Shown here: piece after piece, positions 22,984 to 32,687 of the stretch | Position numbering within the stretch: the stretch's first letter is position 1 | How the letters are laid out: every line of letters starts with the position of its first letter | NCBI GenBank assembly: GCA_001599815.1 | Contig: BCIA01000006.1 | Coordinates: forward strand, 4,838,961-4,902,960 | Reading direction: 5' to 3' | Length of the DNA: 64,000 nt | From: Furcasterigmium furcatum | Taxonomy: Eukaryota; Ascomycota; Sordariomycetes; Glomerellales; Plectosphaerellaceae | Notes under the pieces: generated by a model | What the model was told of the DNA's origin: nothing | What the model saw: the letters and a program-made list of their open reading frames with translations, nothing else | Database searches by the model: none | Position numbers and translations under genes: made by a program

Positions 22984-24980
22984 TCAACTGAAATCGTCGC
23001 TGTCATTGGACGCCGCCTCCTCCACTTGCTCCTTTTGGGAAATCTCCTTCGATCCGAGATACGCCACCACAACCTCGGTCCTCAAGAGCTGGGCTTTCTG
23101 AAATGGAAACGAAGCGTTAGCCTGGGCGATCTGGCCCTGAGGATCATGTCCCGCCGCGCGCGCACCGCACTGCGGACGTAATTTGCGGGAGCATCCATCT
23201 TGCAGCAAACTCGCGTGGTCCACGAGATGAGGGATCTTTGGGACGCGCCCGGCCTACTGGGGGGTGTGAGGTCGGAAAGTGGTTTGGGGCTTGTGCTGCT
23301 GGCATGACACATAGGAATAATCCCACGACCGTCAGGCTCATGCCACTGACACGGAGCCTTCACTCGGTGAGGGACGGGCAGCAGCTTGCATATCGTGAGG
23401 AGGAGGGGATTGATCCCACTCACCTGTTCTTCCAGCGACAGTAGCGCTGCCTCCAGCACCCTAGCCTCCTGTTCCCTGAGCGCCCTCGCCGAGTCGGCAC
23501 ACACTGTCCGGACAGCCGGCGCGTCTCTTTCAGAGCTTATTTCGCCTGCGATGGAGCCCTCGTCGCGGAGACGCTCCAGTTGTGTGGACACCAGATCCGC
23601 GACAACCATCACGACTCGCAGCCCAAACACATCGAAGAGCGGGTGGTTTCGAGCAAGCTCCTCGAGGCCGTCCGCCTGCCCTGTCACGTCGTCATCCTGC
23701 CAGAAGACCCTTAGCTCCCGGCCGCCCCCGGTGTCCTGCAACACCCTGAACTCGAGGCCGTCCTCTTCGTTGAGGCACGCGAGCCACGCGAAAGGGCTGC
23801 TCCATGTCGCGCTCCCGCTGCCGCTCGTCCGGCCGAGCTCTACCGTGCCGGGGCGCCCGAATATGTGCGCTTTCGCCCTCCCAAGGGGGTCGTCGTCCAT
23901 TGGTGCCAAGGGCAGCGTGACCGTGTCCGTGGATCGAGCGGGGTCGACGAATCCGTAGCTGAACAGCATCTCGGCCCCGGATTTGCCCTCCCCATACGAT
24001 ATCGTCACCTCCTCCCCCGCATTGATCTTGGTCCCTGGCCGGAGAAGGAGCTCCACACGGTCCTTTTTGCTGTCTTCTTCGTAGTACGCGTTTGCGTCCG
24101 ACGAGTGGTTTGCCAGGTCCAGCACGGGGACCATGGCCTCGCCAGAGTGCGGCAGCTCGAGGCTCCGTGATCGATACCATGCGTCCATCAGGAACCAGTC
24201 ATCGAGGCAGACCTTGGCATCCTCCCAGAGGAGGGTGCTCCAGAAGGGGAGTTCCCGGGTCTGTTCTTGGAGATCTTCAAACTCCTCCGTCAAGGCGGTG
24301 ATCTTTGCTCTCACCGCAGCCTAGTTCCTGTCAGAAAGCCGCATGCGTAAGAGATGCTATTTTCAACGGCCAAGTCGATCGCCAGGGGATTGCCATCGGC
24401 GCCATAATGCACGGATGGGACGGCATCCCTCCCACCTGCATGAGTCCGGGATGGACCTACCTCGAGAGAAGTCCCTTGCAAGAGCTGCCTTTCCGGGGCC
24501 GACCACGTGGAAGGGACAGGGACGTTGCTCGGCAAGAACCTGATGTACTCGGCCCATGGGGTCCTCACTCCCCGTCCGTCCGGCACCGAGGCCAACGCCC
24601 GCTGGCTGAGTAAGAAGAGGCACACGTCTGTTCTCGTGGACTGCGAGTCATCCAAGCATCAGCGCCTCACGTCGTGGCTGGGGTTCGAGATGGATGTCGA
24701 TGCCAACCTTTCGCCCAGCGGCCTCCAGCAGCTCCCGGAAATGCCCGTCTTCCTTGGCGTGAACCTCGACGGCTTCCTGGGACAGGACCAGATCGCGGGG
24801 GATCGTCACTAATGCGGGCGGGCCATCGGATGGTGTTTCCTCGCTGCTCAGGTCTCGGTGAGCGACGAAACCGACACCGCGGCCAGGGATGTCGCGGGGT
24901 GTGACGTCTTGGAGTTGCACATTGCTGAATCGGTTCCAGGCGGAGAGGGCCGTCTCCACGTCGAGATGCGGGCTTGGCAT
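22984..24980 (-). CDS. SET-domain protein lysine methyltransferase (SETD6/RKM4/Rubisco-LSMT type)
   Basis: Four exons, 24708..24980, 24461..24640, 23424..24320 and 22984..23097, give 487 residues. The split SET domain is visible: N-terminal GRGVGFVAHRDL near residue 34, then an insert, then VLDLANHSSDANAYY with the NHS motif and EEVTISYGEGKSGAEMLFSY with the SET tyrosine. A Rubisco-LSMT substrate-binding region follows. These enzymes trimethylate lysines of ribosomal or other non-histone proteins in cytosol or nucleus. Intron 1 uses an unusual donor (GTTGGC) chosen because it restores the frame and expected length (AAGRK-STRTDV). Intron 3 is long (326 nt), with GTGAGT donor, GCTAAC branch and TTTCAG acceptor, and its first 108 codons are open in frame. 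Function is assigned by domain; the target is unknown. Confidence 0.85.
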
Positions 24981-25479
24981 GCTGAGGGATCAAATAGTAC
25001 TCATAAAAGCCAGGGACCGGTTGCGATATAAGCAGCTGTCCTGATGGATAGCGGGCAATGGGTGAGTGACAGGAAATCGTTTGCCGATTAACCTCGTCTG
25101 CGGCTGTTGGCGGCACCTATTCTGTGGGGCCACCGTTGATGGGCCACTCACGAATCGCCGGGTTTGTCCTGACGCCACGAAGTCGGGACTGCATTTGACT
25201 TGAATTGCAAGAAGTCGAGATGAGGTTCATGTGTCTGTAATTAACTATCAGTCATATCGATTCTGTCAAACAATATGGGAGGTCATCTCAAACTGCGGTC
25301 GGTCCGATCTGCAGTCAGCTCAAACTACGGTCAGCAACGCCGGCCAGCTCAATCTGCAGTCGGCTCAAAAGAACTTCCTCGCTCCGCCAACAACGAAGAC
25401 TGACATGAAGCAGCGGAAGTGGACCGAACATGGACTGCTATCGCAAGGTCGAGCAGACGTAGACCAACGCGGGCCAAGT
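24981..25479. other. Promoter of the SET gene and start of the accessory island
   Basis: About 500 nt. The first part is the SET gene promoter. From 25260 to 25390 imperfect short repeats occur around the words CTGCAGTC.GCTCAA and AGCTCAAACTACGGTC. No gene is seen. Confidence 0.4.
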
Positions 25480-25980
25480 GACCAGTACCGTTGCCACCTC
25501 TGCCTTTGCTAGAGCCCTTGGAGCCGTTGCAGCCGGCTCCTCAATTGCCAGCGTCGCAGGAGCGATCCCATCCAGCGGCATGGCGACCACCCCATCGATA
25601 CTTTACAGCCAGTGGTTCGACGGAGTTGCTCGCAAATCTCACGTCTAGTCGCGGTCTTGGGCCCCGGTACCTGGGGTCCAATATCTAGGGCAACACTTTG
25701 CCGAAAACGCCAGGAAACGAGGTGCCAAGTTTGCCAAGCCAGAGGTCCCTATCTTTAATATCGGAGGACCAACAGGCCCAGGAGCACCATAGGACGAAGG
25801 GTCGAAAACTTCTTCACTTAACTCATTCACCGCATCATGAGCGCTGCTCAGTTGTCCTCCCACGGCGACATCCTCCGCGACTATTAGAGAAGACACACTG
25901 AGGAGAAGATGGTCGACTGCCTTCTATCCCAAACGTAGTTTACACCTCAGCTTGTGGAACAGGGGGCACCATTTTGCGTG
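25480..25980 (+). pseudogene. Coding-like stretch interrupted by stops, unassigned
   Basis: One reading frame gives protein-like text (GQVTSTVATSAFARALGAVA, QWFDGVARKSHV, then GQHFAENARKRGAKFAKPEV) but is broken by a TAG near 25647, a TAG near 25790 and a TGA near 25838. The even amino-acid composition between stops suggests a decayed gene rather than random DNA. I do not recognise a family. It may belong to the same former gene as the GIY-YIG remnant immediately downstream, but no splice model joins them. Confidence 0.25.
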
Positions 25981-25997
25981 ACCTGGCCAGGCACGCA

Positions 25998-26955
25998 TAA
26001 AAGACCGAGGACTTGCAATCTGGAAGGAAGAATGCCAGCTACGAAGGATGGTACTTGGCCATCATGACCGACAACAAGAATCCAGAATGTGGAAGATTTA
26101 CGCCGGCCAGACCTACCACGGAAGGTTGACGAGCGTTTCGCCCGCCACCAACGAGACTGGAGACACCGAGACCGACAAGGCCTTTTTCACCACCTGATGC
26201 GACACGCCACAGACGATACTAACCGGGTCGTGCACTGGATGCTTATCGGCCGGTTTGAGGCACAGCCTGGGGAAACACAACATGACCAGCAGATGTGGAT
26301 GAATATCGCGGAGCAGTTCTATGCTCTGGCTTTCCAGACCCTTCAAGAGGAGCAATTGGCAGAATGGCTCGGGAAGGATGCCGTCAAGCGACCCCATCGC
26401 GGCATCAACGTTGCTTTGCCCATTGTCCAGAGCCATGGTATCACAGGCAGCACAACTTACCAGGGCGCACCCGACGAGCTTGGGAAGCATTCCCTGTTGA
26501 AAGCCACGGATCCAGAGCTGACGGTCTTTGCGGGCCGAGCTTTGACGTTGAAGAGGCTCAATGCCTGGGAGAAGCAAGAGGCTTCTGGCTTCAAAAAGAT
26601 GGCCGAGAACAAGCTTGCTGTCTTTGGCACGCCAGGCCTTCGCAGTGGCCGCCCTGATGACCCAAAAGCCATGGTCAGATGCGCAAGATGCGGCAATGTA
26701 CAAGAGCACCCTCATCCAACCTTTGTTGTTTCGACCGGGCAGTTCCTCGACGGAGAGAAGATTATCTGTACCAGTGTGCCTAGCTGTTGGCTAGGTCCGA
26801 ACGACGGCCGCCAAGCAAAAGTCCAACACAAGGCCGCCATCAACCTGCGGAGCTGGCAGACGATCAATTGGAACCAATTCAATAAGAGAATTCACCCACG
26901 CGCTGAACGAGAGGCCAGAGAGGCTAAGGAGAAGGAGGAGGAGGAAGACTTTTGA
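25998..26955 (+). pseudogene. Frameshifted GIY-YIG-like protein remnant
   Basis: The text runs through three frames. The first gives YEGWYLAIMTDNKNPE (GIY-like). A shift near 26090-26096 leads to KIYAGQTYHG (the YIG-like strand), and a second shift near 26125-26130 leads to DERFARHQRDW. From there the frame is open to the stop at 26953-26955. This last part has HWMLIGRF, a long helical region, a CARC...C zinc-binding-like pair (VRCARCGN, TSVPSCW) and a charged tail ending EKEEEEDF. No splice signals bridge the shifts, no ATG opens the long frame, and TGA/TAA codons precede it. I read this as a recently decayed member of a fungal GIY-YIG nuclease-fold family. The alternative is two sequencing indels in an intact gene. 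Confidence 0.55.
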
Positions 26956-27020
26956 GCCAAGATTAGGTCGGCACTGGTATTTTGGATGGGGGCTTTATTT
27001 TTGATCTCTAAATGGTAACA

Positions 27021-27045
27021 TAGATGGCCTCTCTTCTAATTTCAG
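27021..27045 (+). repeat. Partial copy of the island repeat
   Basis: TAGATGGCCTCTCTTCTAAT matches the core (GAGAYGGCCTCTYA) of the longer copies at 27068 and 27715. It is degenerate and identified by eye. Confidence 0.35.
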
Positions 27046-27067
27046 ACAATTCAAAATGCTCTCAGTT

Positions 27068-27108
27068 CAAACTTCAGGTGATTGAGACGGCCTCTCATTC
27101 AACTGGAG
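27068..27108 (+). repeat. Island repeat, 41-nt copy A
   Basis: A 41-nt segment starting CAAACTTCAGG and ending CAACTGGAG matches copy B at 27715-27755 at 33 of 41 positions without gaps. Seven of the eight differences are transitions. Confidence 0.55.
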
Positions 27109-27377
27109 ATATTGTCGGTTGGTGTTTGTCCTCCCTCCCGTCCGGTCAACAACACGGCAAAAGTGGGCCGACTGCGGATCCGATGTTGTTGTCGTGGCCG
27201 GAGCACAGACGGGAATGGCAATTCACTGAGCTTCCTACAACAGATCCTCAACAACTCTACTAAAGAACAAGAGCAGCAAAAGATTAACCCATCTTTCTCA
27301 GCTGAATGGTCTGGCTGAGTAGTTCTGACTTAATCAGCGGTGGTAGCAGTCCAAGGCAAAACCATCAGCAGTCCGAC

Positions 27378-27382
27378 AAAAA
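27378..27382 (-). terminator. RNA polymerase III T-run terminator of tRNA-Ala
   Basis: Five T on the minus strand begin six nt after the tRNA 3' end (discriminator at 27388), the normal pol III termination signal. Confidence 0.75.
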
Positions 27383-27387
27383 GCCAC

Positions 27388-27478
27388 TGGAGCGTCGGGG
27401 GATTGAACCCCGGGCCTCTCGCAAGAATGAATTGCATAAGAATGCAAAGCGAGCGCGCTACCACTGCGCTAACGCCCC
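27388..27478 (-). tRNA. tRNA-Ala (anticodon UGC) with a 19-nt intron
   Basis: On the minus strand GGGGCGT starts the acceptor stem at 27478 and ACGCTCC plus discriminator A closes it at 27388. The third pair is G-U, the universal alanine identity element. D arm, variable loop AGGCC and T arm (CGGGG TTCAATC CCCCG) fold correctly. The A box (TAGCGCAGTGG) and B box (GGTTCAATCCC) are present. The anticodon arm is CTCGC / TTTGCA..T / GCGAG, interrupted after position 37 by 19 nt. ATGCAA inside the intron can pair with TTGCAT spanning the anticodon, as in spliceable pre-tRNAs. A T5 terminator follows. It looks functional although it lies in a decayed island. Confidence 0.93.
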
Positions 27479-27714
27479 AATTGGTGTTAAATCGCTCAAT
27501 AAAGGCCTTAGATATATGATGGAGGGTGTGGTTGTAATACTATGGCATGGTGGTGGGGTGTGGGAGTGGTGGTGACGCCTGAGATTACAAAAACGGGGGT
27601 GGCTAGTGTGGCTGGTGGCAATGTGGGTAGCCACAGCAAAATTAGCTCCAGACCACGCCCAGTGACAATATCAAACAGAGTCACGGAAAGGATGCCGACC
27701 AGACGCCTTCTGGT

Positions 27715-27755
27715 CAAACCTCAAGTAATTGAGATGGCCTCTTACTGAATTGGAG
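27715..27755 (+). repeat. Island repeat, 41-nt copy B
   Basis: This copy starts CAAACCTCAAG and ends TGAATTGGAG. It aligns without gaps to copy A at 27068-27108, and five of eight differences are C-to-T or G-to-A in this copy. Confidence 0.55.
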
Positions 27756-28239
27756 GTAAGTCTAGGGGCCACCTAACTGACTTCAACCAGTTCTGCCATC
27801 TAGAAGATGTATTTTGTGACCCTCATGCTTTCGATTGATCCTTGACGAAAGCCGTGTGTTTCTAATTGACTTCTCTCGATCCTTCGATGCTCAGACCACC
27901 ACCTCAGCCGCGGTCGTCTTGCAGAGGTGGCATCCCGTTGAGGTCCCGCCCAGTGGGTCACGTGTTAGATCACGATCTCGCATCAATCCATTGAACGCCA
28001 GAACTTGGCCCAGTTCAACATCTCACCATCACAATTCACATCTCTTCCCGCTGCCACATCTCTTCCTTGGAATGCCACGAATTCCTTGATGTTGATAGGC
28101 TGTCCATCGTACCTACTTTCTGAAATGGCGGCGTGTCTTCCCGCGTCCCCTCATTCAAAGCTTCCTAGATTATTTAATACTCGCTTCCTTCCTTGCTGAA
28201 CAAGCTCTCTTACCTTGAAGCATCCATGACTTCAAGTTA
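27756..28239. other. Island DNA, no gene seen
   Basis: About 480 nt. A short kinase-like phrase (LDESRVFLIDF) near 27838-27870 is too small to assign. Nothing else is recognisable. Confidence 0.35.
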
Positions 28240-28485
28240 TTGGGTGCAGGCCGCACCTGGACAGCAGGTTATAGGCGAGAATGGGATGCCCTTCTGGCAA
28301 GAGAACGGTGCTATGTCCATCCACGGGCAGACCTGGGTGACATCTTGGGTGTACACGGAGGACAGTCTCGCAGACACAGATGCCACCGCGCAGTAGTTTA
28401 CATACTTTCAGGGCGAGGTTATACATTACTTGAGCGGGGTGCCTATGACAGTATCAAAGAAATTCATTTCCATGTCCCGACGTGA
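28240..28485 (+). pseudogene. Possible cupin-domain remnant
   Basis: The frame opens without an ATG and reads LGVHGGQSRRHRCHRAVVYI then LSGRGYTLLERGAYD. The G..H.H...(V)YIL.G.GY spacing resembles the first cupin motif of small fungal cupins. Only about 80 residues are present, with no start and no second metal-binding motif, so it would be a fragment. The overlapping frame beginning with the ATG at about 28226 shows no domain. Confidence 0.3.
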
Positions 28486-28989
28486 GACTGCTTCGAATTG
28501 ACCTGTCAGAGTTGATCGTGGGAGGCATGAGGGCCATAAAATATGCCCGGCCCAGCTATGATACCATCTAGACACGTTTCCCTTGAAGTATGTACAAATT
28601 GAGAAAGAGGACATCTCGATTTCTTAGAATCAAGAGGGAGGCCATATCAATCTCTTGACGCTGAAAGAGATGTTATCTCGATTTGACGCCTATTGCTCGA
28701 TGTGGCCTTTCCGAGGGCGGTCATCGTTTCTGCGACGAGGTTGCATAGGATCAGCAGAGACGAGGACAAACACGCAAATACCACAGAGAACGTGAAATAG
28801 CAAAAGGCTCGCATTCTGGGCTTACGGTCCAGGTCTAATCAACGCTTCTATAGCCTCCTGCGATGTTACAAGCAAGAGGCCCTCTGGGCTCCCCTGCTCA
28901 AGCTACTATTGTTTCGCTAAGCGATAATTCTCATCGCTCATCCCCTGGCCGCCCTCGGACGAGCAAGCCTCAGTACTGGGTACCCTCTC
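28486..28989. other. Island end and RTF1 3' flank
   Basis: About 500 nt. It contains a cluster of short imperfect repeats at 28595-28690 and then the RTF1 3' UTR. No gene is seen. Confidence 0.4.
28595..28690 (-). repeat. Cluster of degenerate, inverted copies of the island repeat
   Basis: Three tandem-like units share the core AAGAGGACATCTCGATTTCT / GGGAGGCCATATCAATCTCT / AAGAGATGTTATCTCGATTT. They resemble the reverse complement of the repeat at 27068 and 27715 (AAGAGGCCATCTCAATTAC). Degenerate and identified by eye. Confidence 0.4.
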
Positions 28990-31103
28990 CTAGTCAATCT
29001 CAATATCGATATCGAGATCAATGTTGCCGATAATGTCGTCATCGCAGATCGGCCTGTGAATCGTCGGCGCGCCCTTCTTATCCGCTTTGCGCGCGTTTTC
29101 CAGCGCGCGGGCAATGTGCGGCAGCACCTCGCTCTCCTTCTTCTGCGGTCCCAGCTTGGGGGTGCCGTTCTGCGACGCCGCGGCGGACAGCTCCTGCTCC
29201 TGCTTTTTGGCGTCGTGGACGAACTTGGTCTTGGTGCGGATGCGGCGCGACGTGTCTTGCTCGGTGGCCTCGCCGCGTTCCAGGGCCTGCTCGCGCCTGC
29301 GGGCCTCGGCCTTCTCCTTGAGCTGCGCCTTGCCGACATTAGCGGCGTTCTGGCGGCGGCGCTCGCGGTTGATGTCCGCGAGGCGGTCCTGCTGGGCGGT
29401 GCCGACGGAGGACCCCTTCTGGGGACTGAGCGTTGTGCGGAATGCGAGGCGGTTGCTCTGCATGTCGTCGAGCTCGTCCTGGATCTCCTGGGCGCGGGAG
29501 TGCTTGTCGGACAACTTCGCCTCTTCGAGTTCCCTGACGAGGCGCTCGCGACGCTCCGGGTCGAACTTGGAGCGGAGCGTTCTCTTGCGCTCCACCTTGT
29601 CGCCGATCTCATCGTTGGTGAGGCTGCGGCTGACGAACTTGTTGATGTCGTCAATCTTGTTGAGCAGATGCTGAGTCTTTGGCATTATCAGGCCGTCGTT
29701 ATTCATAACCGTGACGTAGCGGTTGAACTCGCGCTGCTTGGAGTTAGCGATTGCTGCGGCCCAAGCGGCATCAGGCTTACCTCGGTGAAGGGTCTGTCGG
29801 AACAGAAGATGAAGGCGAACTCCTTGGGGGATTTGCCGTGCAGGACGTTGACGTACTGGTCGGTGACGAAGGAACCGCCAGGGCCGCTCATGGCGTAGGG
29901 TTTGCCGGTAGTGAAGCCTGGGATCGTCAGTGCTGGTCGGATGAAATCCAGGGCCAAACTTACTCTTGATCTTCGCCATACGGTACTGGTCGACTCCTTG
30001 CGGGTCAGGGCCCAGACTGACCCGGACATAGCAGCCGGTGAGTGCCTCGTCGAAGCCGGGGTTGAAGCAGTACTGGGCGAAGCGGCTCCTGCCCACACGG
30101 ATGCGCTCAAAGTCGCGGATGCCGGGGGGAGGGAGCTCGCGGTCAGCGGCTTTGGGCGAGGCGGACCTGGCGCGACCGTCGAAGGAGCCACGGGATCGCG
30201 AGCTGGCAACGCTGGAGCCACGACGGTCTCTGCGAGGAGAGTGACGGTCGAGGCGGCGGTTCTCCTCGCGAGCACGAGCGCGGTCGTTCTTCTCGGCGCG
30301 GGCGCGGCGGAGCGTATCTATCGCGGCACCGGTCTTGGTTTCCGTGCGCTGGCGGGAGGACTTGCGGTCGTCGTCTTCGAGGTCGGCCGAGGCGGCGGTG
30401 CGTTTGCGGATCTTCATCGCCTTCTTCTCTTCGTTTTCCTGCTTCGACACGAGCTGGCGCAGTATGCGGTTCTGGCGCTGGCGCTCAATTTCCGTGGATC
30501 GCTCGGCGAGAATGGACTCGCGTTCGACTTCGCGCAGGCTCATGATCTGGGCCTTCTCGGCATGGCTCGCGAACATGCCGTCCACGGGGTACTTCTCGTC
30601 ATCGTCACCGTCGGGGCGATCGGCATTGTCGGCCTCAGAGTCGGATTCGTCCATTGCGGCGGATCCGATGGAGTTTGGGCTTCCCGGTGCCGAGGATCTG
30701 GAACGCAAGCGCATGTGAGCCATGATTTCGTCGCTGGGGAGTTGAGTGTGGTGTTTTGTAGAGTGCAGGGAAGTGGGAGGAAAGATGGCGCATATCGTTG
30801 GGTAGGCAGAACGGTAGGGCGCAAGCCTCGAGGGAGACGTGTGGCAGGAGCTGATTGAATACCGCGGGGACGCGGTGGCACAGTGACTTACGCTTCGCCC
30901 TCTTCTTCATCCGAATCATCGTCCCGACGGTTCTTCCCCCGCTTTGCCGGCGCCCTTCTTGATCCATCTTTTGCGCTCTTCTTCGCCGGTGGCGGCGATG
31001 CAGAATCTTCCCGGCTCTCCCTGTCCGACAACATCTCCTCCTCCTCATCGGACGACTCGTTACCGCCAGCCAGGGCGAGGAGCTCATCTTCTATATCAGG
31101 CAT
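28990..31103 (-). CDS. RTF1: RTF1, Plus3-domain subunit of the Paf1 complex
   Basis: Four exons, 30892..31103, 29964..30697, 29781..29917 and 28990..29733, give 608 residues. The acidic N-terminus (MPDIEDELLALAGGNESSDE) and DESDSEADN stretch are typical of Rtf1. The Plus3 domain runs from FERIRVGRSRFAQYCFNPGF through GCYVRVSLG and, across the 46-nt intron, SFTTGKPYAMSGPGG and FVTDQYVNVLHG. The next junction restores the conserved SDRPFTEREFNRY block. The C-terminal half is a charged coiled coil ending IDLDIDIEID. Rtf1 binds Spt5 and, through its histone-modification region, promotes H2B ubiquitylation during transcription elongation. The acceptor of intron 1 is uncertain: 30698 is preferred, but an AG at 30734 adds 12 codons in the same frame. 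Confidence 0.92.
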
Positions 31104-31678
31104 TTTGAGCTTGCTTTGACTGAAATGATCGAAAGATGACTATTTCGATGCGTGTAGGGGCTGCGGCGATGATCTCGTGCTTGCCTGCGAATCTGGGGCT
31201 CTAGATTTCGTCTCCGCGGGAAATACAGAGACTCGGGATGTTGCTCGAACCCGAGATGGACGGGCAAATCGTTCTCGGGGACGATGAAGCTTGGCGAAGG
31301 TCGGGCAAGCAAGCGAGGTCGATGGAGCGGATTGTAGCCGGGGGGACTCCTAATGAAAGGGACACAATGAACAGGAAGACAAGAAAGACTCGTGAAGCTT
31401 TTCCAAGAGACGTGTCGTAGGGGTCGCGATCCTGATTGGCCTGGATTATGTCATCCTCCTAGAGGCTCGGATGTCGGCCAGTCTTTCTCCGACCTCCTGG
31501 ACGTCGACCAATCAATGACCCATGCATGATGCCCGGCAGCTACCGGCTTGGTGGTGTCGTTCGATTTGGGCCTTCAACTTCGCGACCTTCGTCTACCCGA
31601 ATGCTTCCAGGACAAAGTTGCGGTCAAAGACGCCTTTCTTTCTTGTACAATCGCTTTCTCTAGATTTATACTTACATA
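31104..31678. other. Divergent promoter region (RTF1 and COQ7)
   Basis: 575 nt between divergent starts, holding both promoters and leaders. No gene is seen. Confidence 0.5.
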
Positions 31679-32466
31679 ATGGCCTCGTCAAGGTGTCTGA
31701 TCAGGCCTGCACAAGGCGCCTGCCGGCTCTCGCAGAGCACCCTCTTCCGTGCCTCGAACACGACCCTCCGACAGCTCTCGATGAGTCCCCAATCCAAAGC
31801 GACACCGCATAATGACACTACGTCCCCCAGGAAACGGAAGCCCTTGACAAAGGAGCAGAAGGATTTCTTGTCTTCAGCTGTAAGCTGCCCGCTACCGTCT
31901 CTGCCCTTCTCCCATAGCTAAACACCCACCAGCTCCGCGTCAATCAAGCCGGCGAACTCGCCGCCACCCTCATCTACACCGCGCAAACGCCGCCTCTCGT
32001 CACCCGCCAACCGCACCTCCGCCCCCTCATGAAGCACATGTACGACCAAGAGGCAGGGCATCTCACAACTTTCAACTCCCTCATCGCCAAGCACCGCGTC
32101 CGACCCACAGCACTGTACCCTCTCTGGCAGGTCCTCGCCACCGGCCTCGGCTGGAGTACCGCGGTCATGGGCCGGGAGGCCGCCATGGCGTGCACTGAGG
32201 CTGTCGAGACGGAAATCGGCGGTCACTACAATAACCAGATCCGGACGCTGCTGGAGATGACTACGCAGTGGGAGGAGGAGGGCTATGATGTCGGCCCCGA
32301 GTTCACCGAGCTGATCAGCACATTGAGGAGGATACGGGATGAGGAGCTGGAGCATCTGGATCATGCCGTTGAGCACGACGCCAAGAAGGCCGAGCCACAC
32401 TGGCTCCTCACGGGGGTCATCCGAGCAGGGTGCCGAGGGGCTATCTGGGTGAGCGAGAAGGTGTAA
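31679..32466 (+). CDS. COQ7: COQ7, 5-demethoxyubiquinone hydroxylase
   Basis: Two exons, 31679..31879 and 31933..32466 (53-nt intron, GTAAGC...CACCAG), give 244 residues. A basic, Ser/Arg-rich presequence (MASSRCLIRPAQGACRLSQS) targets mitochondria. The intron lies just before LRVNQAGELAATLIY, the first di-iron helix. Other ligands are in HMYDQEAGHL (ExxH), EAVETEIGGHY and RDEELEHLDHA (ExxH). C-terminal VIRAGCRGAIWVSEKV is the family-typical end. Coq7 hydroxylates demethoxyubiquinone in the inner membrane coenzyme Q synthome. Length and ligand order match the family. Confidence 0.97.
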
Positions 32467-32687
32467 TCCTGGGGGATGCACTTTCTCACTGTAAACATAA
32501 TAATGTATTGAAGGATGTATAACGAAGAACGGACATTCCCACATTCCGAGCCAAGGAGAGGTTGCTGTACCGGCTGTGGGTGGTTTGATGACGCAAGGGT
32601 CAGCTCTGACACCGCGAGAGCCCGAATGTGGCCAGTCACTCCAATGCCACACGGATGCCCTGCCACAGGGTCGAGACGAACGGCGGC

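Noticed and set aside
27835..28089. Kinase-like phrase LDESRVFLIDF in the island
   Set aside because: Only about ten residues resemble a kinase DFG-loop context, there is no ATG and no further motif, so chance is likely.
29056..30858. Long plus-strand frames opposite RTF1 (280 and 318 residues)
   Set aside because: Antisense to a well-supported gene; Leu/Val/Gly-rich shadow composition and no conserved motif.
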